A DNA stretch of 60,836 nt from JBBQZO01 sp038207625. Lineage in GTDB: Bacteria > Pseudomonadota > Gammaproteobacteria > Burkholderiales > Burkholderiaceae_D. Both the position numbers and the translations under genes were made by a program. Positions 12,533 through 21,515 of the stretch are shown here, piece after piece (the stretch's first letter is position 1; every line of letters starts with the position of its first letter). The DNA lies in assembly GCA_038207625.1 (NCBI GenBank), contig JBBQZO010000035.1:1-60836 (forward strand). Reading direction: 5' to 3'. The notes under the pieces were generated by a model. The model was not told the DNA's origin. It worked only from the letters and a program-made list of their open reading frames with translations, and did no database searches.

Positions 12533-13327
12533 TCACACGGCGACCGGCGCTTTGATGTGCGGGTGCGGGTCGTAGCCGGCGATTTCGAAGTCGTCGAAAC
12601 GGTAGTCGAAGATCGAGTCCGGCTTGCGCTTGATGATCAGTTGCGGCAGCGCGCGCGGCGCGCGCGCCAGCTGCAGTTCGACCTGCTCGAGGTGGTTGGC
12701 GTACAGGTGGCAGTCGCCGCCTGACCAGATGAAGTCGCCCACTTCCAGCCCGGCCTGCTGCGCCATCATGTGCGTGAGCAGCGCGTACGAGGCGATATTG
12801 AACGGCACGCCAAGGAAGATGTCGGCGCTGCGCTGATACAACTGGCAGGACAGCTTGCCGTCGGCCACATAGAACTGGAACAGCGCGTGACACGGGGGCA
12901 GCTTCATCTGCGGTACATCGGCCACGTTCCAGGCCGACACGATCATCCGGCGCGAGTCCGGATTGTGTTTGATCTGTTCCATCACCTGCGTAATCTGATC
13001 GATATGGCCGCCGTCCGGCAGCGGCCAGTTGCGCCACTGGTAACCGTACACGGGACCCAGATTGCCGTCGGCGTCGGCCCAGTCGTCCCAGATCGACACG
13101 CCATTTTCCTTCAGATACGCGATATTGGTCGAGCCGGCCAGGAACCAGATCAACTCGTGGATGATCGACTTCAGGTGCAGCTTCTTGGTGGTCACCAGCG
13201 GAAAGCCATCCTGCAGGTTGAAACGCATCTGGTGGCCGAATACCGACACGGTGCCGGTGCCGGTGCGGTCGGTCTTGGTGGTGCCATGTTGTTGCACATG
13301 GCGCATGAAGTCGAGATATTGGCGCAT
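12533..13327 (-). CDS. thyA: thymidylate synthase
   Basis: A 264-residue enzyme, the same length as E. coli ThyA, converting dUMP to dTMP with methylene-THF. Catalytic Cys146 is in MKLPPCHALFQFYV, Arg21 in TDRTGTGT binds phosphate, and the folate/dUMP motif is LYQRSADIFLGVPFNIASYA. The start at 13327 matches the family N-terminus MRQYLDFM; the 31-residue upstream extension does not. It converges with the MCP gene (16 bp apart). It produces the dihydrofolate that FolA (4606-5115, same strand) recycles. Confidence 0.97.
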   Translation of the reverse strand: MRQYLDFMRHVQQHGTTKTDRTGTGTVSVFGHQMRFNLQDGFPLVTTKKLHLKSIIHELIWFLAGSTNIAYLKENGVSIWDDWADADGNLGPVYGYQWRNWPLPDGGHIDQITQVMEQIKHNPDSRRMIVSAWNVADVPQMKLPPCHALFQFYVADGKLSCQLYQRSADIFLGVPFNIASYALLTHMMAQQAGLEVGDFIWSGGDCHLYANHLEQVELQLARAPRALPQLIIKRKPDSIFDYRFDDFEIAGYDPHPHIKAPVAV

Positions 13328-13673
13328 GGTGTAGTTCAAATTGACGATGTGCGATTGTAACGCACCGCCGCAGCGACGGCGCCGGTAAGCACGGCGCACA
13401 GCTTGCCGGCCAGCTGCCATAGCGACAGCGGCGCAGTGCGTCGCGCGCCGTTTGCCAGCCTTGCCACACTTGACATGCCGGTGCCTGGGTGGACATTCAA
13501 CGGCGCAAGTGAGTCATCGATGCGGTCACAATCAGCTCGCTCACCAGTGGCATGGCCAGGCGGCTCATCGTTGGCGCAAACACGCATCATCCTTGCGTAA
13601 TGTTGGTTACAGGAAGTCTTGCTTTTGCGCACATTCGGTTCATAATGGAATCAGCCTTCTGAAGAGGACATCC
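13328..13673. other. 346-bp divergent intergenic region
   Basis: It separates thyA from the 71-aa gene and should hold both promoters. Only the rightward one (13619-13646) is recognisable. No RNA gene or repeat is evident. Confidence 0.5.
13619..13646 (+). promoter_or_regulatory. putative sigma-70 promoter of the 71-aa gene
   Basis: TTGCTT, a 16-bp spacer and CATAAT, 27 bp upstream of the ATG at 13674. The hexamers match 4/6 and 5/6. Confidence 0.45.
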
Positions 13674-13889
13674 ATGCTCAAATTTGATTTCGCCGTGCAG
13701 ACCCGCTATGGCCAGAAGATCGAAAGCATTCTGATCGCCGGCAAGGATCAGCCTGACGCTGAACGCAAGCTGATGCAGATGTACCGGATGTGCACGGTGC
13801 TGCGCTGCCAGGCCAAGAACAGCGAAGAAAAGCTATGGCAGGCCACCTCCGTCGAAGACATCATGACGCTCATTTCGAAGGACAGCTGA
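13674..13889 (+). CDS. small conserved-type hypothetical protein (71 aa)
   Basis: A 71-residue, mixed-charge, soluble protein (MLKFDFAVQTRYGQKIES…). It contains a Cys pair in YRMCTVLRCQ and an acidic C-terminus (VEDIMTLISKDS). GAAGAGG 7 bp upstream of the ATG, and a plausible promoter ahead of that, support real expression. It has no membrane segment and no family I recognise. The two cysteines five residues apart could bind metal or form a disulfide, which is speculative. It converges with the ParA-like gene. Confidence 0.7.
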   Translation: MLKFDFAVQTRYGQKIESILIAGKDQPDAERKLMQMYRMCTVLRCQAKNSEEKLWQATSVEDIMTLISKDS

Positions 13890-13908
13890 GCGCGCGCATG
13901 GCAGCGCG

Positions 13909-14676
13909 TCAGACGATGAAACCGTCGTTGAGCAGTTCATCGAGCAGCGCGTCGTAGTCCTGTGCGCCGCGGCTGTTGGGCGCGTGCTGGAACACCGTCA
14001 TATTGTGCGCCGGGCTCTCCGCCAGGCTGACGTTTTCCGAAATGCGGGTACGGCACACCTCGTTGCCAAAACGTTCTTCCAGCATGCGTTGTACCTCCGT
14101 GCCCATGCGCCGGCGCACGTCAAAGCGCGTGAGCAAATAGCGCCGCGGCACCCTGTGCTTGAGCACCGCTTCCAGCGCGCGCAGCGTCTTTTCCACCTGC
14201 AGTGCCGCCTTGGCCGACAGGTGGTCGGCCGAGATCGGCACGATCACACCGTGGCAGGCGAAGATCGCATTCAACGACAGTACCCCGATCAGCGGACTGC
14301 AGTCAATCAGCACCGGGCGCCCCTCGTCGACGAACTGCTCGGCGCGCAAGCCTGTGTTGAGGCGGTTGACGATGTTATAGCCTTTGCCGAACAGCGTGTC
14401 GACTTTGGACAGTTCGAGATGGCCGGGAATCATGCCGCAGCCGGCGTTCGATGGCACGATCAGTTCGCGCAGCGGGCGGTTGCGTTGGAAGAGCGACAGC
14501 ACGGTGTCGTCGCCGCAGCTGGCATGCACTCCGCTGATGTCACTAAACTGCGCCTGCGGGTCCAGGTCGATGCCATACGGTGAGCGACCGCGTCGCTCCA
14601 GGGCAGCGGCCAGATTGACGGCGGTGGTGGTCTTGCCGACCCCACCCTTCTGGTTGAAGATAGCGACAATGCTCAA
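13909..14676 (-). CDS. ParA/Soj-family ATPase
   Basis: A 255-residue deviant-Walker-A ATPase. KGGVGKTT (residues 10-17) gives the signature lysine and Lys15. DLDPQAQFS is Walker A', and PVLIDCSPLIG corresponds to Walker B. Family members position chromosomes, plasmids, chemoreceptors or other cargo by nucleoid binding. No parB, parS or origin is nearby, so it is more likely an orphan positioning ATPase than the chromosomal partition ParA. Unusually for the family, the Walker B stretch reads DCSP where DxPP/DTPP is common. It is on the same strand as the ABC exporter, 121 bp upstream. Confidence 0.8.
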   Translation of the reverse strand: MSIVAIFNQKGGVGKTTTAVNLAAALERRGRSPYGIDLDPQAQFSDISGVHASCGDDTVLSLFQRNRPLRELIVPSNAGCGMIPGHLELSKVDTLFGKGYNIVNRLNTGLRAEQFVDEGRPVLIDCSPLIGVLSLNAIFACHGVIVPISADHLSAKAALQVEKTLRALEAVLKHRVPRRYLLTRFDVRRRMGTEVQRMLEERFGNEVCRTRISENVSLAESPAHNMTVFQHAPNSRGAQDYDALLDELLNDGFIV

Positions 14677-14797
14677 GCTTGCCCTCCCATCGTCAGCAGC
14701 GACGCTGCCGGTCGCCCCATTCTACATGCTCGAGGGCCGGCGCGAGGTGCCGCCCGGGAATTATCCTCGGCGGCGCGGCGCTTTCCCAACAACCGCG

Positions 14798-16621
14798 TCA
14801 GTGCATCGTCTGAACATGGTGAAATTGCAGCGCCGCCAGGTTGGCGTACACGCCTTTCAGCGCCACCAGCGACGCGTGGGTGCCGGTCTCGACGATCTTG
14901 CCGTCTTCCATGACGATGATGCGGTCGGCCCGCTGCACGGTGGCCAGGCGGTGCGCGATGATGACGGTGGTGCGTCCCACCATGGCCGCTTCGAGCGCGC
15001 TTTGCACCAGCCGTTCCGATTCGGCGTCCAGCGCGCTGGTCGCTTCGTCAAGCAGCAGCAGCGGTGGGTTTTTCAGCAGCGCGCGCGCGATCGCAATGCG
15101 CTGGCGCTGCCCCCCCGACAGGCGCACGCCGCGCTCGCCCAGGAACGACTTGTAGCCTTGCGGCAGGCGTTCGATGAACTCGTGCGCGGCCGCCATCTTG
15201 GCCGCCGCGATCACTTCCTCGTCGCTCGCGCCGACCCGGCCGTAGCGGATGTTTTCCATCGCGTCGGCCGAAAAGATGATGGTGTCTTGCGGCACGATGC
15301 CGATCGCGTCGCGCAGCGTATGCAGGTCGAGTCGGGTAATGTCCACGCCGTCGAGGGTGATGGTGCCGCTTTGCGGATCGTAAAAGCGCAGGAACAGCTG
15401 GAACAGCGTGGTCTTGCCGGCGCCCGAAGGGCCAACTACGGCCACCGTCTCGCCGGCGGCGATATTCAGAGACAACTGCCCCAGCGCGGCCGTGTCGGGG
15501 CGCGACGGATACGCAAAGCTCACGTTCGACAGGGCCAGCGCCGCGCCGTTGGCCGCACGGGGGGGCAGCGCCAGCGGATGGGCCGGATTTTGGATCTGCG
15601 ACTTCACCGACATCAGTTCCAGCAAACGCTCGGTGGCGCCGGCGGCGCGCTGCGCTTCGCCCATCACCTCGGACAAGGCGCCAATGGCGCCGGCCACGAT
15701 CGATGCGTACAGGATGAACTGGCCCAGGTCGCCGCCCGTCATACTGCCTTCGATGACCGCGTGCGCGCCCAGCCACAGCACGAACACGATGGTGCCAAAC
15801 ACCAGCACGATGGCCAGCATCGTCAGCAGCGCGCGCGCGCGGATGCGCCGCATGGCCGTCTTGAAGGCGCCTTCGACCGAGCCGCCAAAACGGTCCGCTT
15901 CGATTTTTTCGTGGGTGAACGATTGCACCGTCGGCATCGCGTTGAGGATTTCGCCGGCCATCGCCGAGGCGTCGGCGATGCGGTCTTGCGAATCGCGCGA
16001 GAGCTTGCGCACGCGCCGTCCGAACAGCACGATCGGCATCACCACCGCCACCAGCAAGCCGATGATGATGGCCGACAGGCGCGGACTGGTCACAAACAGC
16101 ATCGCCAGACCGCCGATAAACAGCAATACGTTACGCAGTGCCATCGAAATGCTGGTGCCGACCACGGCCTGGATCAGCGTCGTGTCGGTGGTCAGGCGCG
16201 AGAGCACCTCGCCGGTCTGGGTGGTCTCGAAAAACTCCGGACTCTGGGTCACGACGTGGCGGTACACGGCGCTGCGCAAGTCGGCGGTGACGCGTTCGCC
16301 CAGCCACGAGACGATGTAAAAGCGCGCCGCCGTGGCCAGCGCCAGCACGGTCGCTACGCCAAACAGCGCCAGAAACGTGGCGTCGACATGTTTGATGCTC
16401 TTCGCCCCGGCCGCCGAGCCGAAGCCCAGATCGATCATCTGTTTGAACGCGGCCGGAATGGCCAGCGTGGCGCAGGCCGCCACCACCAGCGCCACCCCGG
16501 CCAGTGCGAACTGGCGGCGGTACGGACGCAGGAAGGGTAGCAAGCCTTTGAAGGCTGCCAGGCTGCCTTTTTCGGCGGATTTGGACGGGGAGACGGGGCT
16601 GCTGGTGGCGCGATTGGTCAT
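14798..16621 (-). CDS. ABC exporter half-transporter (MsbA/ABCB type)
   Basis: A 607-residue fused permease–ATPase. Six TM helices lie within about 35-315 (ABC_membrane). The nucleotide-binding domain has Walker A GPSGAGKTT (Lys403), signature LSGGQRQRIAIARALL, Walker B LLLLDEATSALD, and the H-loop in IIAHRLATV. It would work as a homodimer exporting a hydrophobic or lipid-like substrate. The N-terminal 20 residues are Ser/Lys-rich and probably cytoplasmic. No substrate-specific neighbours are present, so the cargo is unknown. It could be an MsbA-like lipid flippase or a multidrug exporter; the essential MsbA would be expected beside lpxK, which is absent here. Confidence 0.88.
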   Translation of the reverse strand: MTNRATSSPVSPSKSAEKGSLAAFKGLLPFLRPYRRQFALAGVALVVAACATLAIPAAFKQMIDLGFGSAAGAKSIKHVDATFLALFGVATVLALATAARFYIVSWLGERVTADLRSAVYRHVVTQSPEFFETTQTGEVLSRLTTDTTLIQAVVGTSISMALRNVLLFIGGLAMLFVTSPRLSAIIIGLLVAVVMPIVLFGRRVRKLSRDSQDRIADASAMAGEILNAMPTVQSFTHEKIEADRFGGSVEGAFKTAMRRIRARALLTMLAIVLVFGTIVFVLWLGAHAVIEGSMTGGDLGQFILYASIVAGAIGALSEVMGEAQRAAGATERLLELMSVKSQIQNPAHPLALPPRAANGAALALSNVSFAYPSRPDTAALGQLSLNIAAGETVAVVGPSGAGKTTLFQLFLRFYDPQSGTITLDGVDITRLDLHTLRDAIGIVPQDTIIFSADAMENIRYGRVGASDEEVIAAAKMAAAHEFIERLPQGYKSFLGERGVRLSGGQRQRIAIARALLKNPPLLLLDEATSALDAESERLVQSALEAAMVGRTTVIIAHRLATVQRADRIIVMEDGKIVETGTHASLVALKGVYANLAALQFHHVQTMH

Positions 16622-16838
16622 TGGTTTGTGCTTCTATTATTTTTTGTCTGAAAATGTCATCGCCCGGTCGCAGCGCGTGCCCAAGCGGGCGCACAAGCGC
16701 GCCACTGCGCTGATCGCGCGACATCGCGCGTGGTCGGACCGGGAACAGCACGCAAGCGCGCGTGCGCCGGTAGTTTATCACCTTGGCCAGTTTGCTACGG
16801 GATTGGATGTGGCGTGCGCACGCGCGGTGCGGGCAGTG

Positions 16839-17270
16839 TCAGCCTGGACAGGACAGGGCAAGCGCTTCGGCGCTGCGCTGCGCCTTGCGGGTCAAGGCGG
16901 CGCTTTTGCGCGGCGTGGCCCGGCGCAGATCGTCGTCAGCCCATTTTTTGTGCAAGCGCAGTTTCGCGCAGGCGCGCTGGCGGCTTGCGGCGCTGCGCTG
17001 TTCGCGCTGTTGGACGCGTTCTTCCTTGTCTTCGCGCTTGTGGCGCTCGCGCGCCAGTTGGCTCACCAGCAGTTGTTGGCGCCTGAGCTGCGCAGCGTCA
17101 TCCGCTTCGGAGCGCGCCGGCGGCGCTGGCGCCACTGCCAGTGGCACGCCGCGCGGGCAGGGCGCGTCGGTATAGCTCAGTTTGCCGTCAAGCTGGCACT
17201 TGTAGAACCCTTGCCCGTCCGCCTGGCTACAGCACCAGAGCAGTGTCACCAGAACCAGAACTGCCCGCAT
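16839..17270 (-). CDS. DUF4124-domain secreted protein
   Basis: A 143-residue protein. It has a signal peptide (MRAVLVLVTLLWCCSQADG), then the DUF4124 motif QGFYKCQLDGKLSYTDAPCP with two cysteines likely disulfide-bonded in the periplasm. A charged helical segment rich in Arg, Glu and Lys (about 60-130) ends in CPG. GAGGAG 6 bp before the ATG fixes the start, inside a longer frame that overlaps the upstream gene. It lies 17 bp after the FAD-oxidase gene and is the last gene of the wrbA–DUF2069–oxidase run. The role of the family is unknown. Confidence 0.75.
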   Translation of the reverse strand: MRAVLVLVTLLWCCSQADGQGFYKCQLDGKLSYTDAPCPRGVPLAVAPAPPARSEADDAAQLRRQQLLVSQLARERHKREDKEERVQQREQRSAASRQRACAKLRLHKKWADDDLRRATPRKSAALTRKAQRSAEALALSCPG

Positions 17271-17287
17271 GATGTTCTCCTCGCCGC

Positions 17288-18706
17288 TTACAGCACCTTG
17301 CCCGGGTTCATGATGCCAAGCGGGTCGAGCGCCGCCTTGATGGCGCGCATCATGTTCAACTCGACGGGTGATTTGTAGTGCGCCAGCTCGTCGCGTTTGA
17401 GCGCACCGATACCGTGTTCGGCCGAAATCGAACCGCCGCAGGCGTCCACGCTGTCGTACACGATGCGGTTGATGGCCCCCTGATGCTGTAAAAACGCGTC
17501 TGCCGGCGTGCCCTCGGGCGGCGCCACGTTGTAGTGCAGGTTGCCGTCGCCCAGATGGCCAAAGCACACTAGCTGGCAGGCGGGGAAGGCGGCATCGAGC
17601 TTGGCCGCGGTGCTGTCGATGAAGGCGGCGCAGCTGGAGATCGGCAGCGAAATATCGTGCTTGATGTTTTTGCCGGCCGCCGCCTGTGCCAGCGGGATGT
17701 GTTCGCGTAGCTGCCACAGGGCGCGCGACTGCGCCACCGACGTGGCCACCACCGCGTCTTGCGCGATGGCGTCGTCAAGCGCGCTGCCGATGGCCTGCTC
17801 GAGCAAGCCGATCGCGTGCAGCTGCGATTCGCACGAGGACAGTTCGAGCAGCACGTACTGGGCGTATTGGCCGGCCAACGGCGTGGGCAAGTGCGGAAAA
17901 TGGCTCGCCACCAGCTGCAGAGAATAGGCGGACATCAGCTCGAAGCCGGTCAGGCTGGCGCCGCAGCGCTGTTGCATCAGGCCCAGCAGTGCAAGCGCCT
18001 TGGCCGGCGAGGCCAGACCCACCAGCGCCGTGATGCACGCTGTCGGCTGCGGGAACAGCTTGAGCACCGCCCCCGTGATGACGCCCAGCGTGCCTTCGCT
18101 GCCGATGAACAGGTCGCGCAGGTCGTAACCCGTGTTGTCCTTGCGCAGACCGCGCAGAGCGCTCCACAGCTGGCCTTGCGCGTTGACCACTTCGAGCCCG
18201 AGGCACAGCTCGCGCGCGTTGCCGTACCTGAGCACGGCGGTGCCACCCGCATTGGTGGCCAGATTGCCGCCGATGCTGCAGCTGCCTTCGGCCGCCAGCG
18301 ACAGTGGGAACAGGCAATCGGCCTGCGCCGCCGCCTGCTGGATGTGTTCAAGGATGCAGCCGGCATCGACCGTCATCGTGCGGTTGACGGCATCAACGGC
18401 GCGGATGCGGTTCAGGCGCGCCAGCGACAGCACCACCGCATTGCCGCTCGCGTCGGGAACGCTGCCCAGCACCAGGCCGGTACGCCCGCCCTGCGGCACC
18501 AGCGGCACCCGGTACCGCGCGCAGGCGCCAACCAGGCGCGCCACGTCGTCCGGTGTGCCGGGACGCAGCACGGCCAGCGCGGCGCCGGTGAAACGCCCGC
18601 GCCAGTCGGTCAGGAAGGGGGCCATATCGGCCGGCCCGGTCAGGACATGGACGGCGCCGATGGCCTCACGACAGGAGGCCAGAAACGCGTGCGTGTCAGG
18701 CTTCAT
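17288..18706 (-). CDS. FAD-linked oxidase (GlcD/D-lactate dehydrogenase-like)
   Basis: A 472-residue PCMH-type flavoenzyme. The FAD_binding_4 domain (about 40-180) has PQGGRTGLVLGSVP and EGSCSIGGNLATNAGG. The FAD-oxidase_C domain has CFGHLGDGNLHYNV and ends ISAEHGIGALKRDEL…DPLGIMNPGKVL, a signature of the GlcD/D-2-hydroxyacid dehydrogenase family. It likely oxidises a D-2-hydroxy acid (glycolate, lactate or 2-hydroxyglutarate) and passes electrons to a quinone or cytochrome; the substrate is not decided by sequence. The ATG at 18706 overlaps the end of the DUF2069 gene by 11 bp, so it is translationally coupled. GlcE and GlcF partners are absent, favouring a stand-alone dehydrogenase. Confidence 0.88.
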   Translation of the reverse strand: MKPDTHAFLASCREAIGAVHVLTGPADMAPFLTDWRGRFTGAALAVLRPGTPDDVARLVGACARYRVPLVPQGGRTGLVLGSVPDASGNAVVLSLARLNRIRAVDAVNRTMTVDAGCILEHIQQAAAQADCLFPLSLAAEGSCSIGGNLATNAGGTAVLRYGNARELCLGLEVVNAQGQLWSALRGLRKDNTGYDLRDLFIGSEGTLGVITGAVLKLFPQPTACITALVGLASPAKALALLGLMQQRCGASLTGFELMSAYSLQLVASHFPHLPTPLAGQYAQYVLLELSSCESQLHAIGLLEQAIGSALDDAIAQDAVVATSVAQSRALWQLREHIPLAQAAAGKNIKHDISLPISSCAAFIDSTAAKLDAAFPACQLVCFGHLGDGNLHYNVAPPEGTPADAFLQHQGAINRIVYDSVDACGGSISAEHGIGALKRDELAHYKSPVELNMMRAIKAALDPLGIMNPGKVL

Positions 18707-19109
18707 GTTTGGTCGACGGATTGACCTTGGCGAGTAATTCCTTGGCGATGCGCTTGGCGGCCTGCTTGTAGGGGCGCAGGAACAAGACACTGCACACGAA
18801 ATAGACGCACACCAGCGCCGCCTCTCCCCAGCCCATCGCCGCCGACAAGGGCAGCTTGTCGCTGTAACCGCGCACCACGCCTTCAGTGAAGTACAGCAGG
18901 ATCACCATCGACGACCATTGCAGCGTGTAGACGTCGCGCTTGATCACGCCGGCCAGTGGAATGAGCAGCGGCACCGCTTTCAATGCCAGCAGCGAGCCGC
19001 CCGGGTGCAGCGGCGCCACCACCATCTCCCACATCACGCACCAAACGATCAGTGTGAGCAAACTGGCCAGCGCGCCGATGTGAAAGCGGTTTTGTCGTGC
19101 TTGATTCAT
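18696..19109 (-). CDS. DUF2069 inner-membrane protein
   Basis: A 137-residue protein with four hydrophobic segments (about 11-30, 39-55, 64-80 and 92-110) and a basic C-terminal tail (RPYKQAAKRIAKELLAK). This is the layout of the short DUF2069 family, which is commonly adjacent to wrbA in proteobacteria. The start overlaps the wrbA stop by 4 bp (ATGA). Its function is unknown; the co-conserved position suggests a link to the quinone oxidoreductase. Confidence 0.85.
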   Translation of the reverse strand: MNQARQNRFHIGALASLLTLIVWCVMWEMVVAPLHPGGSLLALKAVPLLIPLAGVIKRDVYTLQWSSMVILLYFTEGVVRGYSDKLPLSAAMGWGEAALVCVYFVCSVLFLRPYKQAAKRIAKELLAKVNPSTKHEA

Positions 19110-19717
19110 GCTGCCCCCTGCAGTTTGCTGGCCGTCTCGGCCAGGCGCCGACCCAGTGCCACGGCCAGTCGTTTTTCGTCGGCGCTGAGCGCCTTGTCAC
19201 CGTCGATGCCGGACCAGTGGGTGGCACCATACGGGCTGCCGCCGGTGGAGGTCGTCATCAGCTCCGGATTCGTGTAGGGCAGGCCAAGCAGCAGCATGCC
19301 GTGATGCAGTAGCGGGATCATCATCGATAGCAAGGTCGACTCCTGGCCGCCATGCAGGCTGCCGGTGGAGGTAAACACCACCGCCGGTTTGCCCGCCAGC
19401 GTGCCGGACAACCAGTCGGCGGCCGAGCCATCCCAAAAATACTTCATCGCCGCCGCCATGTTGCCAAAGCGGGTGGGCGAACCGAGCGCCAATCCGGCGC
19501 ACTCCTTGAGGTCCTGGTAATCGACATACGGCGCGCCGTCGCCGGGAATATCGGGCGCGCTGGCCTCGCTGACGGTCGACACTGCGGGTACCGTGCGCAG
19601 TCGCGCATCGCAGCCCGGCACGCTCTCGATGCCCTGCGCGATCAATTCGGCCAGTTTGCGGGTCGCACCATGACGCGAGTAGTATAAAACGAGAATAATT
19701 GGATTGGTTTGGTTCAT
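19106..19717 (-). CDS. wrbA: NAD(P)H:quinone oxidoreductase, flavodoxin-like
   Basis: A 203-residue WrbA-type protein using FMN for two-electron reduction of quinones, protecting against semiquinone redox cycling. The FMN phosphate loop is YYSRHGATRKLAELI (about 11-25), ALGSPTRFGNMAAAMKYFWD is the isoalloxazine loop, and the WrbA-specific GGSPYGATHWSG is present. It is the first gene of a four-gene minus-strand run (wrbA–DUF2069–oxidase–DUF4124) and is divergent from the YihY gene by 66 bp. Confidence 0.94.
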   Translation of the reverse strand: MNQTNPIILVLYYSRHGATRKLAELIAQGIESVPGCDARLRTVPAVSTVSEASAPDIPGDGAPYVDYQDLKECAGLALGSPTRFGNMAAAMKYFWDGSAADWLSGTLAGKPAVVFTSTGSLHGGQESTLLSMMIPLLHHGMLLLGLPYTNPELMTTSTGGSPYGATHWSGIDGDKALSADEKRLAVALGRRLAETASKLQGAA

Positions 19718-19783
19718 CGTTGCTATTATAGGACGCTTTACAGCGCTTCAAGGCCGTCAGCATGCGGCCCACTTATCGACTAC

Positions 19784-21163
19784 ATGGTATCAAAGACTCT
19801 CCACTGCCTGCTTCAATCGCTGTCCCAGATGTTCAACGTCGGCATTCAGGGCGCGCGCGGTCTGTCGTGGACCGAAGCGCGCGACCTGTTCCTGTTCGCG
19901 CGCCGCCGCCTCAACGAAGAGCGCCTGCCCCAGGTGGCCGGCAGCCTGACCTTCACCACCGCACTGGCGCTGGTGCCGCTGCTGACGATCGCGCTGGCGA
20001 TCTTCACCACCTTCCCGCTGTTTAATACCTTTCGCAGCGCGCTGGAAGCGTACTTCGTCCAGAACCTGATGCCCAAGGCGATCGCCAGCACCATCCTTGG
20101 CTACCTGACCCAGTTCGCCAGCAAGGCCACGCGCTTGTCGGCGGTGGGGGCGGTGGCGCTGATCTTCACGTCCGCTGCCACGATGGCGATGATCGAGCGC
20201 GCCTTCAACCAGATCTGGCGCGTCAAGCGTTCGCGCCCGCTGTCGCAGCGCATCATGATTTACTGGGCCCTGATCACGCTGGGGCCGCTGCTGATCGGCC
20301 TGTCGTTGACGATCACCTCGCAATTGTTCATGGCCACCAGCGGCCTGGTCAACGCGGTGCCGCTGCTGGGTGCGCTGTTTTACACGGTGGTGTCGGTGAC
20401 GCTAACGACCGGCACCTTCACCTTGCTGTACATGACGGTGCCCAACCGCACCGTGGACTGGCGCGACGCCGCCTGGGGCGGGCTGGTGGCCGCGCTCGCG
20501 TTTGAAATCGCCAAGCGCCTGTTCGCCGTGTTCATCGCCAGGTTTCCCACCTACGCGATCATCTACGGCGCTCTGGCGGCGGTGCCGCTGTTTCTGTTGT
20601 GGATCTACCTGTCGTGGATGATCACGCTGGTGGGCGCCTTGCTGGTGGCCGCCTTGCCGGTCGTGAAATACGAACGCTGGTGGTACGAGGCGGTGCCGGG
20701 CGGCGCGTTTGTCGACGCGATGGCGATCCTGAAGGTGCTGCACGGCAGCGCCCAGTTGAGCGATACGGCGCTGGTGTCCAGCGCGACGATCCGCGCCCAT
20801 ACGCGTTTGGGTTACGATGAAATGAGCGCCTTGCTCGAACAGATGCTGGGGCTGGGCTGGGTCGGACGCATCAAGGTCGATGCGCCCAAACGGGTCCAGT
20901 GGGGCAAGCGTGTCAGCGACGGTGCCGACAGCTGGGTGTTGCTGGCCAATCTGGAGCGCGTCACGCTGGCCGATGTGTACCGTCTGTTCGTGTTCGGCGG
21001 CGCTGCCGTCAACGCGGGCGCGGCCAGCGATCTCGATCCCGATTCACCGCTGACGCTGGACGCGGCGGCGCTGGCGCGCCAGGTCGAACAAGCGGTCGAG
21101 CAGGGCCTCGACCAGAGTCTGCTGGCCCATTTCGCCATCGCGCGCCCGCGCTGGGTGCGCTAA
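19784..21163 (+). CDS. YihY/virulence-factor-BrkB family membrane protein
   Basis: A 459-residue inner-membrane protein. About six TM helices lie between residues 40 and 310, with VAGSLTFTTALALVPLLTIAL and the conserved turn region YMTVPNRTVDWRDAAWGGLVAAL. A soluble C-terminal part (about 310-459) resembles a winged-helix/DprA-like segment (STIRAHTRLGYDEMSALLEQML). The old annotation 'ribonuclease BN' for this family is incorrect; its actual role is unknown, possibly in transport or envelope biology. The start at 19784 is tentative: no Shine-Dalgarno is visible, and an ATG at 19829 is an alternative. Confidence 0.85.
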   Translation: MVSKTLHCLLQSLSQMFNVGIQGARGLSWTEARDLFLFARRRLNEERLPQVAGSLTFTTALALVPLLTIALAIFTTFPLFNTFRSALEAYFVQNLMPKAIASTILGYLTQFASKATRLSAVGAVALIFTSAATMAMIERAFNQIWRVKRSRPLSQRIMIYWALITLGPLLIGLSLTITSQLFMATSGLVNAVPLLGALFYTVVSVTLTTGTFTLLYMTVPNRTVDWRDAAWGGLVAALAFEIAKRLFAVFIARFPTYAIIYGALAAVPLFLLWIYLSWMITLVGALLVAALPVVKYERWWYEAVPGGAFVDAMAILKVLHGSAQLSDTALVSSATIRAHTRLGYDEMSALLEQMLGLGWVGRIKVDAPKRVQWGKRVSDGADSWVLLANLERVTLADVYRLFVFGGAAVNAGAASDLDPDSPLTLDAAALARQVEQAVEQGLDQSLLAHFAIARPRWVR

Positions 21164-21185
21164 GCGACCCAGTCCGCCGGCACGC

Positions 21186-21500
21186 TTACCAGCTCAGTTT
21201 GCCGCTGAGCATCTGCCAGTACATGACCCAGTCGCCGCACAGCGAATAGAACGGGTGGCTGAAGGTCGCGGGCCGGTTTTTTTCAAACTTGTAATGGCCG
21301 ATCCAGGCGCAGCCATAGGCCGATATCAACGCCAGCAATGCCCACCAGGGGTTGCGCGCCTCAATCATTTGCACCAGGGCGGCGAGCGCCGACGAGGTAC
21401 CCAGGAAATGCATGCGCCGGCACAGGCGGTTGTCATGCTGCGACAAATAATACGGATAGAACTCGCGAAAACTGCTGAAATTGCTGGTCTGGCTCATCAT
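21186..21500 (-). CDS. DUF962 (Mpo1-like) membrane protein
   Basis: A 104-residue protein with the family pattern FREFYPYYLSQHDNRLCRRMHFLGT, two TM segments, and HYKFEKNRPATFSHPFYSLCGD, with conserved His residues at both ends. In yeast, Mpo1 is a Fe(II) dioxygenase in 2-hydroxy fatty acid alpha-oxidation; bacterial members are poorly studied. GAGGAG 6 bp before the first ATG (21500) supports this start; a second ATG follows directly. It begins 15 bp after the hydrolase gene on the same strand. Confidence 0.85.
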   Translation of the reverse strand: MMSQTSNFSSFREFYPYYLSQHDNRLCRRMHFLGTSSALAALVQMIEARNPWWALLALISAYGCAWIGHYKFEKNRPATFSHPFYSLCGDWVMYWQMLSGKLSW

Positions 21501-21515
21501 GCCAATCTCCTCAAA

